Notes under the pieces: model-generated
Databases searched by the model: none
Seen by the model: the letters and a program-made list of their open reading frames with translations, nothing else
What the model was told of the DNA's origin: nothing
Virus record (IMG/VR): IMGVR_UViG_3300042881_003253
Location: 1-28,448 of that record
DNA: 28,448 bases
Direction: 5' to 3' (one strand)
Origin: a virus
Program-made: the position numbers and the translations under genes
Shown here: in pieces, positions 5,164 through 12,185 of the stretch
Numbering within the stretch: the first letter of the stretch is position 1
Layout: each line of letters begins with the position of its first letter

Positions 5164-5329
5164 CCGTCCCTCCGTGTGTTGGCCCCGTGTCGTGGGGCAT
5201 CCGCCTAGTGCCGGTCGTCAAGGCGAACGACCTCACTAGGAGCCGGTGTTATGTCGCGACCGCCGGCAGCGCTCTCCCTGTGGCCGAGATAGGCAGCCAC
5301 TACGGCCGGGAGCGGCCGTGGACGTTAGG
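5164..5329. promoter_or_regulatory. Intergenic region with three hairpins
   Basis: Three inverted repeats lie in the gap between genes 5330-5725 and 4945-5163. (1) ACGGCC/GGCCGT at 5302-5319, just behind a stop codon. (2) 5204-5240: CCTAGTG and GGTCGT pair with ACGACC and CACTAGG around an 8-nt loop with only a CC/T interruption. (3) GCCCC/GGGGC at 5182-5198. No U-run follows, so classical terminators are doubtful; an attenuator, RNA-processing site or protein-binding site is possible. No gene is seen here. Confidence 0.5.
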
Positions 5330-5725
5330 TCACTGAACCCTGAACTTGACCCCTTCCGCAGTCGTTGAAGTCACGACGCAGTCGTAGCCAGAACCAGTTT
5401 CAAGCCCAAATGATGAGAGAGATTGCGGACGGACTGTAAACCGCACGGTGAGGCTGACCGATTTCTTGCCACCACTACTAAGAGCGTTACCTTCGCCGTT
5501 GTTGTTCGTCCGAGCACAAGTCCACTCCATCAAGTCCTCGTTGAAGTCAGCGGTGACTTTGTCGCCGTCGATCCACCGCATCCGAGCGAGCAGCGACTCG
5601 CTAAAACGAATACCTACGGCTACCCTCTTTGCTCCGCTGCCGGTGGCAAAGACTCGAACGTCTGTGAGTTGGTCGCCTGAACGCCGCCCACCCCTGGCAG
5701 ACCGTCGAAGCTGAATGATTCCCAT
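5330..5725 (-). CDS. Beta-rich early protein of unknown function
   Basis: 131 residues, ATG at 5725 preceded by AGGAG eight bases upstream. Basic N-terminus (LRRSARGGRRSG), then alternating beta-like segments (DVRVFATGS, RVAVGIRFSESLL, SVSLTVRFTVRP, DCVVTSTTAEGVKFRV). The base composition appears lower in GC than the flanking genes. It sits behind the SSB-like gene, so a role in replication is possible, but no motif supports this. Confidence 0.65.
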   Translation of the reverse strand: MGIIQLRRSARGGRRSGDQLTDVRVFATGSGAKRVAVGIRFSESLLARMRWIDGDKVTADFNEDLMEWTCARTNNNGEGNALSSGGKKSVSLTVRFTVRPQSLSSFGLETGSGYDCVVTSTTAEGVKFRVQ

Positions 5726-5801
5726 CTGCTCATCTCCTGTCGTTGGGATCTAAAATCAACCGTTCGCCAACGCGGCGAGCGGAACTGTTTGCCTTCAAAA
5801 G

Positions 5802-6314
5802 TCAAAAAGGAATGTCGTCCCCAGGCATCCGCGAGGCTTCGTCGGCCTTCTGTGCTGGCGTCCGCTTCACTGGCGGCCTCGAGGTCGGCGGAGCGACCGC
5901 CCGCTCGACCTGCGGCTTCGCGGTCGCGGTCTCGACGACCTGCTCGGCCGGCAGGAACTCGCCGACGTTGACGAACGTCTTCCCGTTGCCGGCCCGGTGG
6001 TAAATCCGTGCCCGGACGCGACGGCCGACCAGGTCGGTGATCTCGCCGGCGGCCCACTCTTCGCGGGTCATACCGACGGCCTGGCGGAGGCTCGACAGGA
6101 TCCGCCGGCCCCAGTCGGCCTTCGGGATCTTGGCGAACACCCAGCCGAAACGTCGCTCGTCGTGGACGAGTCGGAACTCGATCTTCTCGCCGTGGTCGAT
6201 CACCTCGCGGACCTGGAACGAGTGGTCGCCCTCGGGGACCAGCTCTCGATCCGGAGCCCGCGAGTCGTCGCGGACAGCAACCGGCGGAAAATCATCATCA
6301 AGACCCCAGTCCAT
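5802..6314 (-). CDS. Single-stranded DNA-binding protein-like (C-terminal DDIPF)
   Basis: 170 residues. A beta-rich core (HSFQVREVIDHGEKIEFRLVHDE, LVGRRVRARIYHR, FVNVGEFL) is followed by a disordered Pro/Ala/Arg linker (about residues 125-160) and ends in DDIPF, the acidic-hydrophobic tip by which SSBs recruit partners. The middle part (LSSLRQAVGMTREEWA) resembles DUF669-type phage SSB-like proteins, rather than the bacterial OB-fold SSB sequence. Two genes from a Sak4-like recombinase, the usual partner, so it probably coats ssDNA in replication or recombination. Start ATG 6314, overlapping the preceding gene by 17 nt. Confidence 0.75.
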   Translation of the reverse strand: MDWGLDDDFPPVAVRDDSRAPDRELVPEGDHSFQVREVIDHGEKIEFRLVHDERRFGWVFAKIPKADWGRRILSSLRQAVGMTREEWAAGEITDLVGRRVRARIYHRAGNGKTFVNVGEFLPAEQVVETATAKPQVERAVAPPTSRPPVKRTPAQKADEASRMPGDDIPF

Positions 6315-6564
6315 CGCGTGTCTCCTGTTCGTGGGATTTCGCGGTCGCGAACTCGATCACTGCGATCAAGTGGTCGCGGCCGTAGTGGTTGTGTCCGTAC
6401 TGTTTCTCCGGCTTCGTCAGGTGAGCGATCGCCGTGCGGATCTCGTAGCGGGTCATCCGATAGCCTGCGGCCTGGCTCGCGTCGACGAGGTCCGAGCAGC
6501 GGAACCAGTCGCGATCGTGGTCGTGACGCAGGCCCGAAAACGTCAGGTGTTCGAGGCTGGTCAC
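6298..6564 (-). CDS. Small protein between recombinase and SSB-like gene
   Basis: 88 residues from the GTG at 6564, which overlaps the recombinase stop (GTGA). It begins (M)TSLEHLTFSGLRHDHDRDWF and has RCSDLVDASQAAGYRMTRYEIRTAIAHL, helical segments that could form a small HTH-like fold. His-rich. No known domain; position suggests a replication/recombination accessory. Confidence 0.65.
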   Translation of the reverse strand: MTSLEHLTFSGLRHDHDRDWFRCSDLVDASQAAGYRMTRYEIRTAIAHLTKPEKQYGHNHYGRDHLIAVIEFATAKSHEQETRDGLGS

Positions 6565-7493
6565 GACGCGACCTCCTCGACCGGCTCGATCTCTTTGTGC
6601 CGCTCGTTCACCCGGTCGGTGAGCTGCGACCACTCGTCGGCCGTGATCTGGTCGGTCGAGACCAGCTCGTCGAGACGGTTGCCGATCTTGCCGAGCGTCC
6701 GGACGTTCGCCGCCTGGGCGATGAAAAGGACGATCTGGTAGTACAGCGACCCTTCGGGCGGCCCCTTCGCGGATCGGACCTCGACCGCCGGCCTGGCGGG
6801 CGTCGTGCCGTCGGAGAGCCAGGTGGCGAGCTGCCGGCCGAGGTCCTCGCCGGCCTCGCGGATCACAGCGTCCTTCAGGAACGCGGCCCGCGTCTTCGTC
6901 ACCACCAGGTCGTGGTCCTGGGTCACATCGCCGACGACCGTGAACTCGTATTCGAGGCCGTCACGCTGGACCGGCTGGAGCCCGACCTTCCGGACCTGGT
7001 TCCGGCCGCCGACGTTCTCGACGACATACTCGACCTTAGACCGGAGGGTACAGATCACATGGAGCGGAGCCCCGAGGATCGCGTCGACGAGCGAGTTGTG
7101 CCTCGGGGTCGCGTCACGCCAGGCCCCGAAGTTGTTTCCCGACTGGCTCGCCTTCGACTTCCTGTCGACTAGTTCAAGAATCCCGTCCTTTCCTGACCAC
7201 GCATGGGACAGCGAGTCGATCACGAGCGTCGCGTATCCGCCGTCGGCTGCGGCCTTGATTGCGTCGATAAACCGCTCGACCCCGTAGGTGTCCAGCTCGA
7301 TCACGTCGAAGTCGAGCCCACGCTCGCCGGCGTAGAGGCTCGCGGAGCCTCGCTCCGTGTCGATCACGGCGACGCGGCCCCCGAGGCCTGCCGCGATCCG
7401 AAGAGCCGTCATGGTCTTTCCGCTGCCGGCCGGTCCGATCAGACCGAGCCGCAGCTTCGCGGCTGCCTTCGTTGCTCTCTTGAATCCGCTCAT
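6561..7493 (-). CDS. Sak4-like RecA-fold ATPase (ssDNA annealing/recombination)
   Basis: 310 residues. Walker A GPAGSGKT at residues 20-27, then VAVIDTERGSAS near 41-52, and Walker B TLVIDSLSHAW at 89-99. The first ~215 residues form a RecA-like ATPase core; this length and order, with IDTERGSA after Walker A, fit the phage Sak4 group of single-strand annealing proteins. The C-terminal ~90 residues (QIVLFIAQAANVRTLGKIGN...) are a helical tail. With the nearby SSB-like protein it likely mediates recombination-dependent replication. The ATG at 7493 has GAGGAGG in front. A RadA/DnaB-type helicase is less likely given the short length. Confidence 0.85.
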   Translation of the reverse strand: MSGFKRATKAAAKLRLGLIGPAGSGKTMTALRIAAGLGGRVAVIDTERGSASLYAGERGLDFDVIELDTYGVERFIDAIKAAADGGYATLVIDSLSHAWSGKDGILELVDRKSKASQSGNNFGAWRDATPRHNSLVDAILGAPLHVICTLRSKVEYVVENVGGRNQVRKVGLQPVQRDGLEYEFTVVGDVTQDHDLVVTKTRAAFLKDAVIREAGEDLGRQLATWLSDGTTPARPAVEVRSAKGPPEGSLYYQIVLFIAQAANVRTLGKIGNRLDELVSTDQITADEWSQLTDRVNERHKEIEPVEEVAS

Positions 7494-7759
7494 CTCGAAT
7501 ACCTCCTCACGGTGTCACAGTCGATCCACCCTGTGTCCCGGAACACCCGGAGCAGGGTCTCGCGGTCCGGCTCCGCCGGCCGCGAACACTTGCCATGGCC
7601 TCCAGCCAGGCCGGCATCCCGCCGGCGTCCTTCTCGGCTGGGCTCCGCCCGGCCGAACTCATCCAGTGATCGGAAGTAAGCCAGCCCGACGATCGCGAGC
7701 CATGCACAGCCGAAGGCGATCCCGAGGACGGCTCCGACGAACAATGCGGCGGCGTTCAT
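7490..7759 (-). CDS. Small protein with one N-terminal membrane segment
   Basis: 89 residues, ATG at 7759 overlapping the previous stop (ATGA). Residues 3-29 (AAALFVGAVLGIAFG...IVGLAYF) are one hydrophobic helix; the rest is charged and basic (PSREGRRRDAG, ETLLRVFRDTG). A small inner-membrane protein of an early operon; function unknown. Confidence 0.65.
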   Translation of the reverse strand: MNAAALFVGAVLGIAFGCAWLAIVGLAYFRSLDEFGRAEPSREGRRRDAGLAGGHGKCSRPAEPDRETLLRVFRDTGWIDCDTVRRYSR

Positions 7760-8016
7760 TTCCAGACCTCGCCTTCCTGGTCCTCGAGGTACGGCATCGC
7801 GTGTTCGAGGGCCGCACGAGCCCGGAGCAGGACGGCCCGGTTCACCGGGCAGCCGCAGGCGTCGACCTCGTCGATCAGCGACTCCAGAGCCCGGAGAGGC
7901 CTCCAGGCCGCGATCGCCAGGTGGCGAGCGAGCCGGGCACCGCGAGCGATCGGGTGGTGCCGGTCGTGGGTGTTCCGGTGGAGGGCCGTGTCGTTTCGCG
8001 AGATCATGCGTCCCAT
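7756..8016 (-). CDS. Small His/Arg-rich early protein
   Basis: 86 residues, ATG at 8016 with AAGGAG nine bases upstream. Basic and His-rich N-terminus (MGRMISRNDTALHRNTHDRHH), helical body (ARHLAIAAWRPLRALESLIDEVDACGCPV, LLRARAALEHAMPYLEDQ). No known domain; probably cytoplasmic. Confidence 0.65.
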   Translation of the reverse strand: MGRMISRNDTALHRNTHDRHHPIARGARLARHLAIAAWRPLRALESLIDEVDACGCPVNRAVLLRARAALEHAMPYLEDQEGEVWK

Positions 8017-8027
8017 GGTCTGGCTCC

Positions 8028-8294
8028 TTAGAAGGGCAGGATCGCGCCGTCCGGCCACGGCCGGCCGTCGATCACGCGGAGCGTCTTCTCGTCGTCGGTC
8101 TCGACCACGACGAGCGGCCGGTCGCCTTCCTGGATTCGGACCACGCGGCCCGCTTCCCATTCGGTGTCCGTGTGGGTCCGCAGCCGGTAGGCAATCCGGT
8201 CGCCGATGCTCGGCAGGTGACAGGCCGTCGGCCGTCCGTAGGTCTCGGCCATGCCGTCCGCTGCGGCCTGATATTCGCGTTCGTGGGCGTCCAT
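8028..8294 (-). CDS. First gene of the early operon, small protein
   Basis: 88 residues, ATG at 8294 with a GAAAGGA region upstream. N-terminus helical (MDAHEREYQAAADGMAE), then a beta-rich part (SIGDRIAYRLR, EWEAGRVVRIQEGDRPLVVVETDDEKTLRVI) that reads like a small SH3-like barrel. It is promoter-proximal, behind the operator-like palindrome at 8323-8336, so it is probably made first after infection or induction. Function unknown. Confidence 0.68.
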   Translation of the reverse strand: MDAHEREYQAAADGMAETYGRPTACHLPSIGDRIAYRLRTHTDTEWEAGRVVRIQEGDRPLVVVETDDEKTLRVIDGRPWPDGAILPF

Positions 8295-8320
8295 CTCGCG
8301 TCCTTTCGTTGATGGTCTGA

Positions 8321-8349
8321 AGTGAACACGCGTACATGCGTTTCGTCAA
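8321..8349 (-). promoter_or_regulatory. Candidate early promoter with overlapping operator
   Basis: On the minus strand, TTGACG (8344-8349) is followed after 17 nt by TTCACT (8321-8326), a strong -35 and weak -10 box. The palindrome TGAACACGCGTACA (8323-8336, consensus TGNACRCGYGTNCA) overlaps the -10 region, where a bound repressor would block transcription of the early operon beginning at 8294. Predicted from sequence only. Confidence 0.5.
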
Positions 8350-8423
8350 ACGTTTTTAGGTGTGGTTTCGTCCGTGAAAAACACTGAGCGGAGGAGTCGA
8401 AAAGTCGTTCTGTCGTTTTTTGG

Positions 8424-8446
8424 CTTCGGTAAACGATTCACCGAAG
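8424..8446. repeat. Inverted repeat CTTCGGT-N9-ACCGAAG
   Basis: Perfect 7-bp arms around a 9-nt spacer. Its left half contains CGGTAAACG (8427-8435), which recurs at 8998-9006 just upstream of the excisionase-like gene. Candidate binding site for excisionase, integrase arm or a regulator. Confidence 0.5.
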
Positions 8447-8645
8447 AAGAACACCGGCGACACTGGCGAGCAGCTCAAGCAGATCGTGAACGGCCCTTGC
8501 GGCCGGCGAATCACTGCCGAGGTCCTGGCCGATCCGGACCAGAACTAACGACTGAAGGGCTGATGACCAGCGGCGTCGCATTGAGTGGCACTCCGTTGCC
8601 GAGAGCATCCATCGCCGGCTGCATGCCGGCCTCGAACGGTGGATA

Positions 8646-8667
8646 CGATTACCAGTTTCGGTAATCG
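8646..8667. repeat. Inverted repeat CGATTACC-N6-GGTAATCG
   Basis: Perfect 8-bp arms around AGTTTC, in the non-coding 8295-8716 stretch. Related to the palindrome at 8424-8446 (both carry CGGTAA and CGATT). Besides these repeats and the promoter I see no gene in 8295-8716 on either strand; this region and 8969-9221 are the likely control and attachment region. Confidence 0.5.
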
Positions 8668-8716
8668 CGTCAAGACCAGTTCAGGTTTTTTTTCAAAACC
8701 CAAGAAATGCCCAGCT

Positions 8717-8968
8717 TCAGCGGGCTTTGCGCTTGGCCCGCTTCGACTTGGCGGAGGCGGCTTTCGCCTCTGCCTTGCGGATGTTCGAGTTTGGGGCAAG
8801 CTGCCCGCGGAGGGCCTTGCATCCTTCGACGCTGACCATCCAGGCCCTGGCGTTCAGCTTCAGGCCCTGGAGCTTGCCCTCGCGGATCCGGAGCCGGATC
8901 AGGCCGTCGGTACAGCCTGCGATGTCGCAGGCCTCTTCGACCGAACACCATTTCCCGTCGGGCGTCAT
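8717..8968 (-). CDS. MerR-like helix-turn-helix protein, candidate excisionase
   Basis: 83 residues from the ATG at 8968, chosen because AAGGA lies eight bases upstream; ATG 8977 is an alternative. WCSVEEACDIAGCTDGLIRLRIREGKLQGLKLNARAWMVS is the short winged-HTH of the MerR/excisionase type (helix, turn, recognition helix with LRLRIREGKL, then a wing). The C-terminal third is a Lys/Ala/Arg-rich tail (KAEAKAASAKSKRAKRKAR) suited to DNA binding. It is divergent from the integrase gene and flanked by palindromes, fitting a recombination directionality factor or a regulator. Confidence 0.68.
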   Translation of the reverse strand: MTPDGKWCSVEEACDIAGCTDGLIRLRIREGKLQGLKLNARAWMVSVEGCKALRGQLAPNSNIRKAEAKAASAKSKRAKRKAR

Positions 8969-9126
8969 CGTGACCATCCTTCGCAATCTACCGTCAGCGG
9001 TAAACGGGTCAAACTGTCCAACCTGCCCGACCCTCGCGACCGGCCCGATCGGTGTGTCCGCTTGAGTCGGTCACGCCGCGGTCCGATAGTCGAGGTGTCG
9101 GGTAGATTTCGAGTGGAGGCGAGGGG

Positions 9127-9140
9127 AGTACAAACGTTCA
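9127..9140. promoter_or_regulatory. Third, weaker operator-like site
   Basis: AGTACAAACGTTCA, on the minus strand TGAACGTTTGTACT, matches TGNACRCGYGTNCA in 11 of 14 positions. It lies 22 bp left of the better site at 9163-9176. Confidence 0.35.
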
Positions 9141-9162
9141 GGTGAGGGGAGTCGAATAGTGG

Positions 9163-9176
9163 TGAACGCGTGTACA
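9163..9176. promoter_or_regulatory. Operator-like palindrome before the integrase gene
   Basis: TGAACGCGTGTACA fits TGNACRCGYGTNCA and differs at two positions from the site at 8323-8336. Both are preceded by G and the two enclose the regulatory region, so one repressor could control the integrase and the early operon together. No repressor gene is visible in the window. Confidence 0.5.
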
Positions 9177-9221
9177 GTCCGGTAGGCTGCCCGGCATCTA
9201 AACAAAAAAGGAAGTGATGCC

Positions 9222-10148
9222 ATGCGTTCAATGCCGTTGCGTGATGCGTTTCGTCGGTATGCCTTGCTCCGTGAGTTGAAGCCCCACACGGTCTCGCTCT
9301 ACGGGATGCTCTTCGATCGCCTGGAGCGATTCTTGAAACGACCGCCAACGGTCGGGGACCTCGAGGACGTGGTCGTCGCGGAGTATTTGGAATGGCGACG
9401 AGTGACGCCTGGGTGGCGTGATCGCCTGCCGAAGCCCGCCACGGTCCGGAAGGACCGGAACATGATCCGGGCCGTCTGGGAATACCTCGCCCGTAAGAAA
9501 ATCACTACAGAGTTTCCCGAGGTCCCGCGTGTCAAAGTCCCGAAGACAATCCCTCTGGGTCGTGCCTACACAGCCGACGAGGTCGGCTCTCTGATCAGGG
9601 CAGCGAAGCGTCGCATCGGAAGGACGGGCGGCCTGCCGTCGCGCTGGTGGTGGTCGACGCTCATCTACGCGGCCGTATGTACGGGCGAGCGATTCGAAGC
9701 CCTCACGTCGCTCCGCTGGGGCCAGGTGGACCTCGACCGTCGTCGCGTGATCTTCCTGGCCGGGACGAGGAAAGGAGCGACCCGCGACATCGAGCGGGCA
9801 GTCACGCCGCAGCTCGCCGCGATGCTCGCGGAGCACCGTCGCGGGCCGGACGACCTGGTCTGGCCTTGGGACCGGGCGACCCGCAGCCACTGGGCCTCTC
9901 TACAAGTCCTGTGCCGATCTGCCGGCGTCGAATACCGGGGGCGAGGCTTCCACGGATTCCGCCGCATGGCCGCCTCCTACGCGGCCCTGGCGGGCGGAGC
10001 CGCCGCGGCGACCCAGCTCCTCGACCACAGCGACCCGGCCCTCCAGGCCGTCTATGTGGACCCACTTATCTGCCCGCGGGACACCTGCTCGGTCGACACC
10101 CTGCCGCCGCTGGACCTGGGCGAACTCGACGCGACCCGGCACTCCTGA
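9222..10148 (+). CDS. int: Tyrosine recombinase (phage integrase)
   Basis: 308 residues, the only clear plus-strand gene. The N-terminal ~105 residues are a SAM-like core-binding domain (LKPHTVSLYGMLFDRLERFLK). The catalytic domain shows R157 (CTGERFEAL), K184 (GTRKGAT, beta-hairpin), H244 and R247 (HGFRR), H269 (LLDHSD) and the nucleophile Y278 (QAVYVDP). All active residues are present. It would integrate and excise the phage with the excisionase-like protein encoded divergently. The integron-specific insertion of IntI is not seen, so it is not an integron integrase. Start ATG 9222 with AAGGA nine bases upstream. The last 97 bp overlap the end of a convergent gene. Confidence 0.93.
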   Translation: MRSMPLRDAFRRYALLRELKPHTVSLYGMLFDRLERFLKRPPTVGDLEDVVVAEYLEWRRVTPGWRDRLPKPATVRKDRNMIRAVWEYLARKKITTEFPEVPRVKVPKTIPLGRAYTADEVGSLIRAAKRRIGRTGGLPSRWWWSTLIYAAVCTGERFEALTSLRWGQVDLDRRRVIFLAGTRKGATRDIERAVTPQLAAMLAEHRRGPDDLVWPWDRATRSHWASLQVLCRSAGVEYRGRGFHGFRRMAASYAALAGGAAAATQLLDHSDPALQAVYVDPLICPRDTCSVDTLPPLDLGELDATRHS

Positions 10149-10534
10149 TGGCAGGCGGCATATCCCGCGATGTCGATCCCGCCGTCGTCGGTGGCCGCTG
10201 CCCCGAGCTGCCGCGAGACCTTGTCGAGGATCATCACGAGCGCCCAGTCGGACGCCGTGAACGTCGTCCCGAATGCGGAGTTGACCATCGCGGCCGTCCT
10301 GGCGAAGTGTTCCGCCGGCGGTCCGTACTTGCCGTGCCGGTCGCGGACGGCTGCTATCGACTGCTCTAACATGTGCTCGGCCGCTGTTCTCGTTTCGATC
10401 ATGTGTCGCTCCCTTAGTTCTCGGATCATGGTCAGAGCGAACGAGGCTAGAGAACCTCCCGTGCCAGTCCAGCAATTGGCCGGACCGAGCCTGCGGCAGA
10501 GCTGCTCCGCGGCGGCGAGGTCGGCGTCGGTCAC
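10052..10534 (-). CDS. DUF6378-like protein
   Basis: 160 residues from a GTG at 10534 in a GTGA overlap. The pattern DRHGKYGPPAEHFARTAAMVN (residues 65-85), ASDWALVMILDKVSR (94-108) and DGGIDIAGYAA (117-127) fits DUF6378, a helical family often carried by phages, possibly related to nucleotide-processing all-alpha proteins; its activity is not established. The family motif ends near residue 130, and residues 129-160 (Ser/Arg-rich) are read from DNA that also encodes the C-terminus of the integrase on the other strand. The tail is probably a recent extension after a rearrangement. Confidence 0.8.
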   Translation of the reverse strand: MTDADLAAAEQLCRRLGPANCWTGTGGSLASFALTMIRELRERHMIETRTAAEHMLEQSIAAVRDRHGKYGPPAEHFARTAAMVNSAFGTTFTASDWALVMILDKVSRQLGAAATDDGGIDIAGYAACHQECRVASSSPRSSGGRVSTEQVSRGQISGST

Positions 10535-10815
10535 GGCAGCCGGTATCCCAGCGACCACAGAATCCGGGCGAGATCGCGGCCGGCCCCTGAGACGGTCTCC
10601 TCGGCCAGGTCGGGGAAAAGCTGGTGGAGACCCTCGTGGATCTCCGTCTCGAGGCGAGCCCGGCCCCGGAGCCGCTGGTCGATCAGGACCTTCCGCTCTA
10701 GGTCCGGCCGCCGCTCGTCGGGCGTGATCGACCAGCCCGCGGCCCGGCCCCGGAGGCGGGCATACCTCCACAGGACGCGGAGGCCGCGGATCTGGAAGTG
10801 ATGATCGCCACTCAC
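10531..10815 (-). CDS. Small zincin-like protein (HExxH)
   Basis: 94 residues from GTG 10815 (GTGA overlap with the preceding gene). ETEIHEGLHQLFPDLAEE contains the HExxH zinc motif (H60, E61, H64) followed by acidic residues E72/E73 as a possible third ligand. RDLARILWSLGYRL at the end is a frequent partner motif in this type of short phage zincin. The N-terminal half is beta-rich and basic. A small metallopeptidase is suggested; substrate unknown, and whether it is active is not provable from sequence. Confidence 0.72.
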   Translation of the reverse strand: MSGDHHFQIRGLRVLWRYARLRGRAAGWSITPDERRPDLERKVLIDQRLRGRARLETEIHEGLHQLFPDLAEETVSGAGRDLARILWSLGYRLP

Positions 10816-11831
10816 GACGACCTCACTCGGCCGTCGGCCGTGATCCTGTGGTTCGACACGTCGAAGGATCCGTCGGCGTGGGTCGTCACGGCCGCGAATC
10901 CGTGGTTCCACTTGTTCAATCTCGCGTACTCGGGACGAAGGTCACACAGGCAGCCGGTCGACCAGCAAAACACCTCATGCCCGAACATGTCGGGTTCGCA
11001 GTGTCCCGAGGTCCGGTGGCCGTGGCCCTCGAGGACGGTGTGGTGGAGTCGCAGGAACGCTCCGCGGGCCTGGTTCACCGGGGCCGAGATCCCCTTCCCC
11101 TTCTCGTGTCCGTGAAGGATCGGGAGTTTGCCGGCCATGATCGGCCGCTGGTCGTCGACGAGCGTGATGTCGTGCTGGTCGAGACGGAGCCAGGACGCGA
11201 GCCCCATCTCCGGCTCGTCGGATATCTCCGGGGCGTGTTGCCACAGCCAATGCGCCCAACGCTCCTCATGGTTTCCCGTTTTGAACACGATCGGAATCGC
11301 CGGGAACTCCTGGCGGATCCACGACACGAGCTGGCGGATCTGCTCGATCTCGCCCTTGAAGTTTCGGTGTCGCGGATTCTTCGTCCACCGACTGATCGCG
11401 TAGAAGTCGCAGGTGTCGCCGTTCAAGACCAGGGCGTCGATCCCGCTCGACTTCAGGTCGGCGACCGCGGCCCCGAGGGCGACCTCGGAGTGATACGGGA
11501 CGTGGATGTCGGACAGGACGCCGATCGTCCCGACGACTCCCAGGTCGTGAGTCTCCCAGGGCTCGGCCTTGCTCTTCGGCATCGTCACCACCTCGCCGGC
11601 GACCCGCGGCTGCCGGTGGAGCGACTTGTCGGCCGCATTGCCCCGCTGCTGCCGACCCTTGATTCCGAGCTGGTGCCGGATCCGCTGATATCCCTGTTGC
11701 AGCGTGATCGCTCCGCCGGTCTCGGCCGCGAGCCGGCGGCCCAGCGTCCGGGCCGGGGCGTCCGGGTGCCGCTCGACGAGCTGCCGGGCCATACGCGTGA
11801 TCTCGTCGCCGCCGATCTGGCCCTTGCGCAT
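10812..11831 (-). CDS. Metallophosphoesterase (calcineurin-like) with N-terminal HTH-like region
   Basis: 339 residues. Residues 1-60 are basic and helical (DEITRMARQLVERHPDAPARTLGRRLA, ITLQQGYQRIRHQLG), HTH-like. From about 100 come the dimetal motifs: SDIH (D108, H110), NGDTCDF (D139), TGNHEE (N187, H188), ILHGHEKGKG and GHGHRTS. Together these form a complete calcineurin-like phosphoesterase. Substrate could be a nucleic acid end, a cyclic nucleotide or a phosphoprotein; nothing in the sequence decides. The start ATG 11831 follows GGAGG. First gene of a coupled trio with the zincin-like and DUF6378-like genes. Confidence 0.9.
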   Translation of the reverse strand: MRKGQIGGDEITRMARQLVERHPDAPARTLGRRLAAETGGAITLQQGYQRIRHQLGIKGRQQRGNAADKSLHRQPRVAGEVVTMPKSKAEPWETHDLGVVGTIGVLSDIHVPYHSEVALGAAVADLKSSGIDALVLNGDTCDFYAISRWTKNPRHRNFKGEIEQIRQLVSWIRQEFPAIPIVFKTGNHEERWAHWLWQHAPEISDEPEMGLASWLRLDQHDITLVDDQRPIMAGKLPILHGHEKGKGISAPVNQARGAFLRLHHTVLEGHGHRTSGHCEPDMFGHEVFCWSTGCLCDLRPEYARLNKWNHGFAAVTTHADGSFDVSNHRITADGRVRSS

Positions 11832-11887
11832 CCGGCCCTCCGTGTTGCGGTAGGCGGCCGTCCATGGCCGCGGGCCTTCACCCTACG

Positions 11888-12181
11888 CTATGGGGTCCCC
11901 GGATCAATCTCCGCCGGGGCCGTCGAGCCAGGCGGCAGGCCGAGATATTTCGCCCCGGCAGCGTTTAGCGCCGCCTGACGCTCGGGACAGCCGCAGGGGC
12001 CGCCGACCACGGCCTCGACTCGCTGCTTCGTGATCCCGATCGAGGAGAGGCCAGCGGCGACTCGGTCGCCCAGGCCGGGCGGAGGCGTGCCGCAGTTTCG
12101 GCGGACGGACGGCGACGAGACAGCAGCACCGCAGACGCGGCAGCGGAGCGACGCAGGGTCAATGTCGCAGTCCCTGTGCAT
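11888..12181 (-). CDS. Small Cys-rich protein next to the tail fibre gene
   Basis: 97 residues, ATG at 12181, 4 nt after the preceding stop. CRVCGAA near the N-terminus, RNC, and GPCGCPERQAALNAAG in the second half give two paired Cys groups, possibly a zinc site. The helix DRVAAGLSSIGITKQRVEAVVG lies between. The GPCGCPER..ALN pattern recurs in small phage proteins near fibre genes as far as I remember, with no known role. It may bind metal or assist the fibre. Confidence 0.68.
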   Translation of the reverse strand: MHRDCDIDPASLRCRVCGAAVSSPSVRRNCGTPPPGLGDRVAAGLSSIGITKQRVEAVVGGPCGCPERQAALNAAGAKYLGLPPGSTAPAEIDPGTP

Positions 12182-12185
12182 TGCG

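Noticed and set aside
5164-5329. tRNA or other structured RNA gene
   Set aside because: The hairpins do not form a cloverleaf and no TTCGA-type T arm or acceptor pairing is present.
7507-8329. Additional overlapping minus-strand frames in the early operon
   Set aside because: They overlap better supported genes with coupled starts, have arginine/proline-rich sequences typical of shadow frames in GC-rich DNA, and lack Shine-Dalgarno sequences.
8362-8664. Plus-strand open frame of 100 codons in the control region
   Set aside because: No ribosome binding site, no recognisable domain, low-complexity basic composition, and it crosses the palindrome at 8424-8446.
8646-8693. Rho-independent terminator (palindrome followed by eight T)
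   Set aside because: The T run at 8686-8693 starts 18 nt after the stem ends, too far for an intrinsic terminator, and no plus-strand gene precedes it.
9222-10148. The tyrosine recombinase as the integron integrase acting on the attC-like sites
   Set aside because: It has the general phage integrase motifs but I see no integron-specific insertion, it is 6 kb from the array in the opposite strand, and it is paired with an excisionase-like gene.
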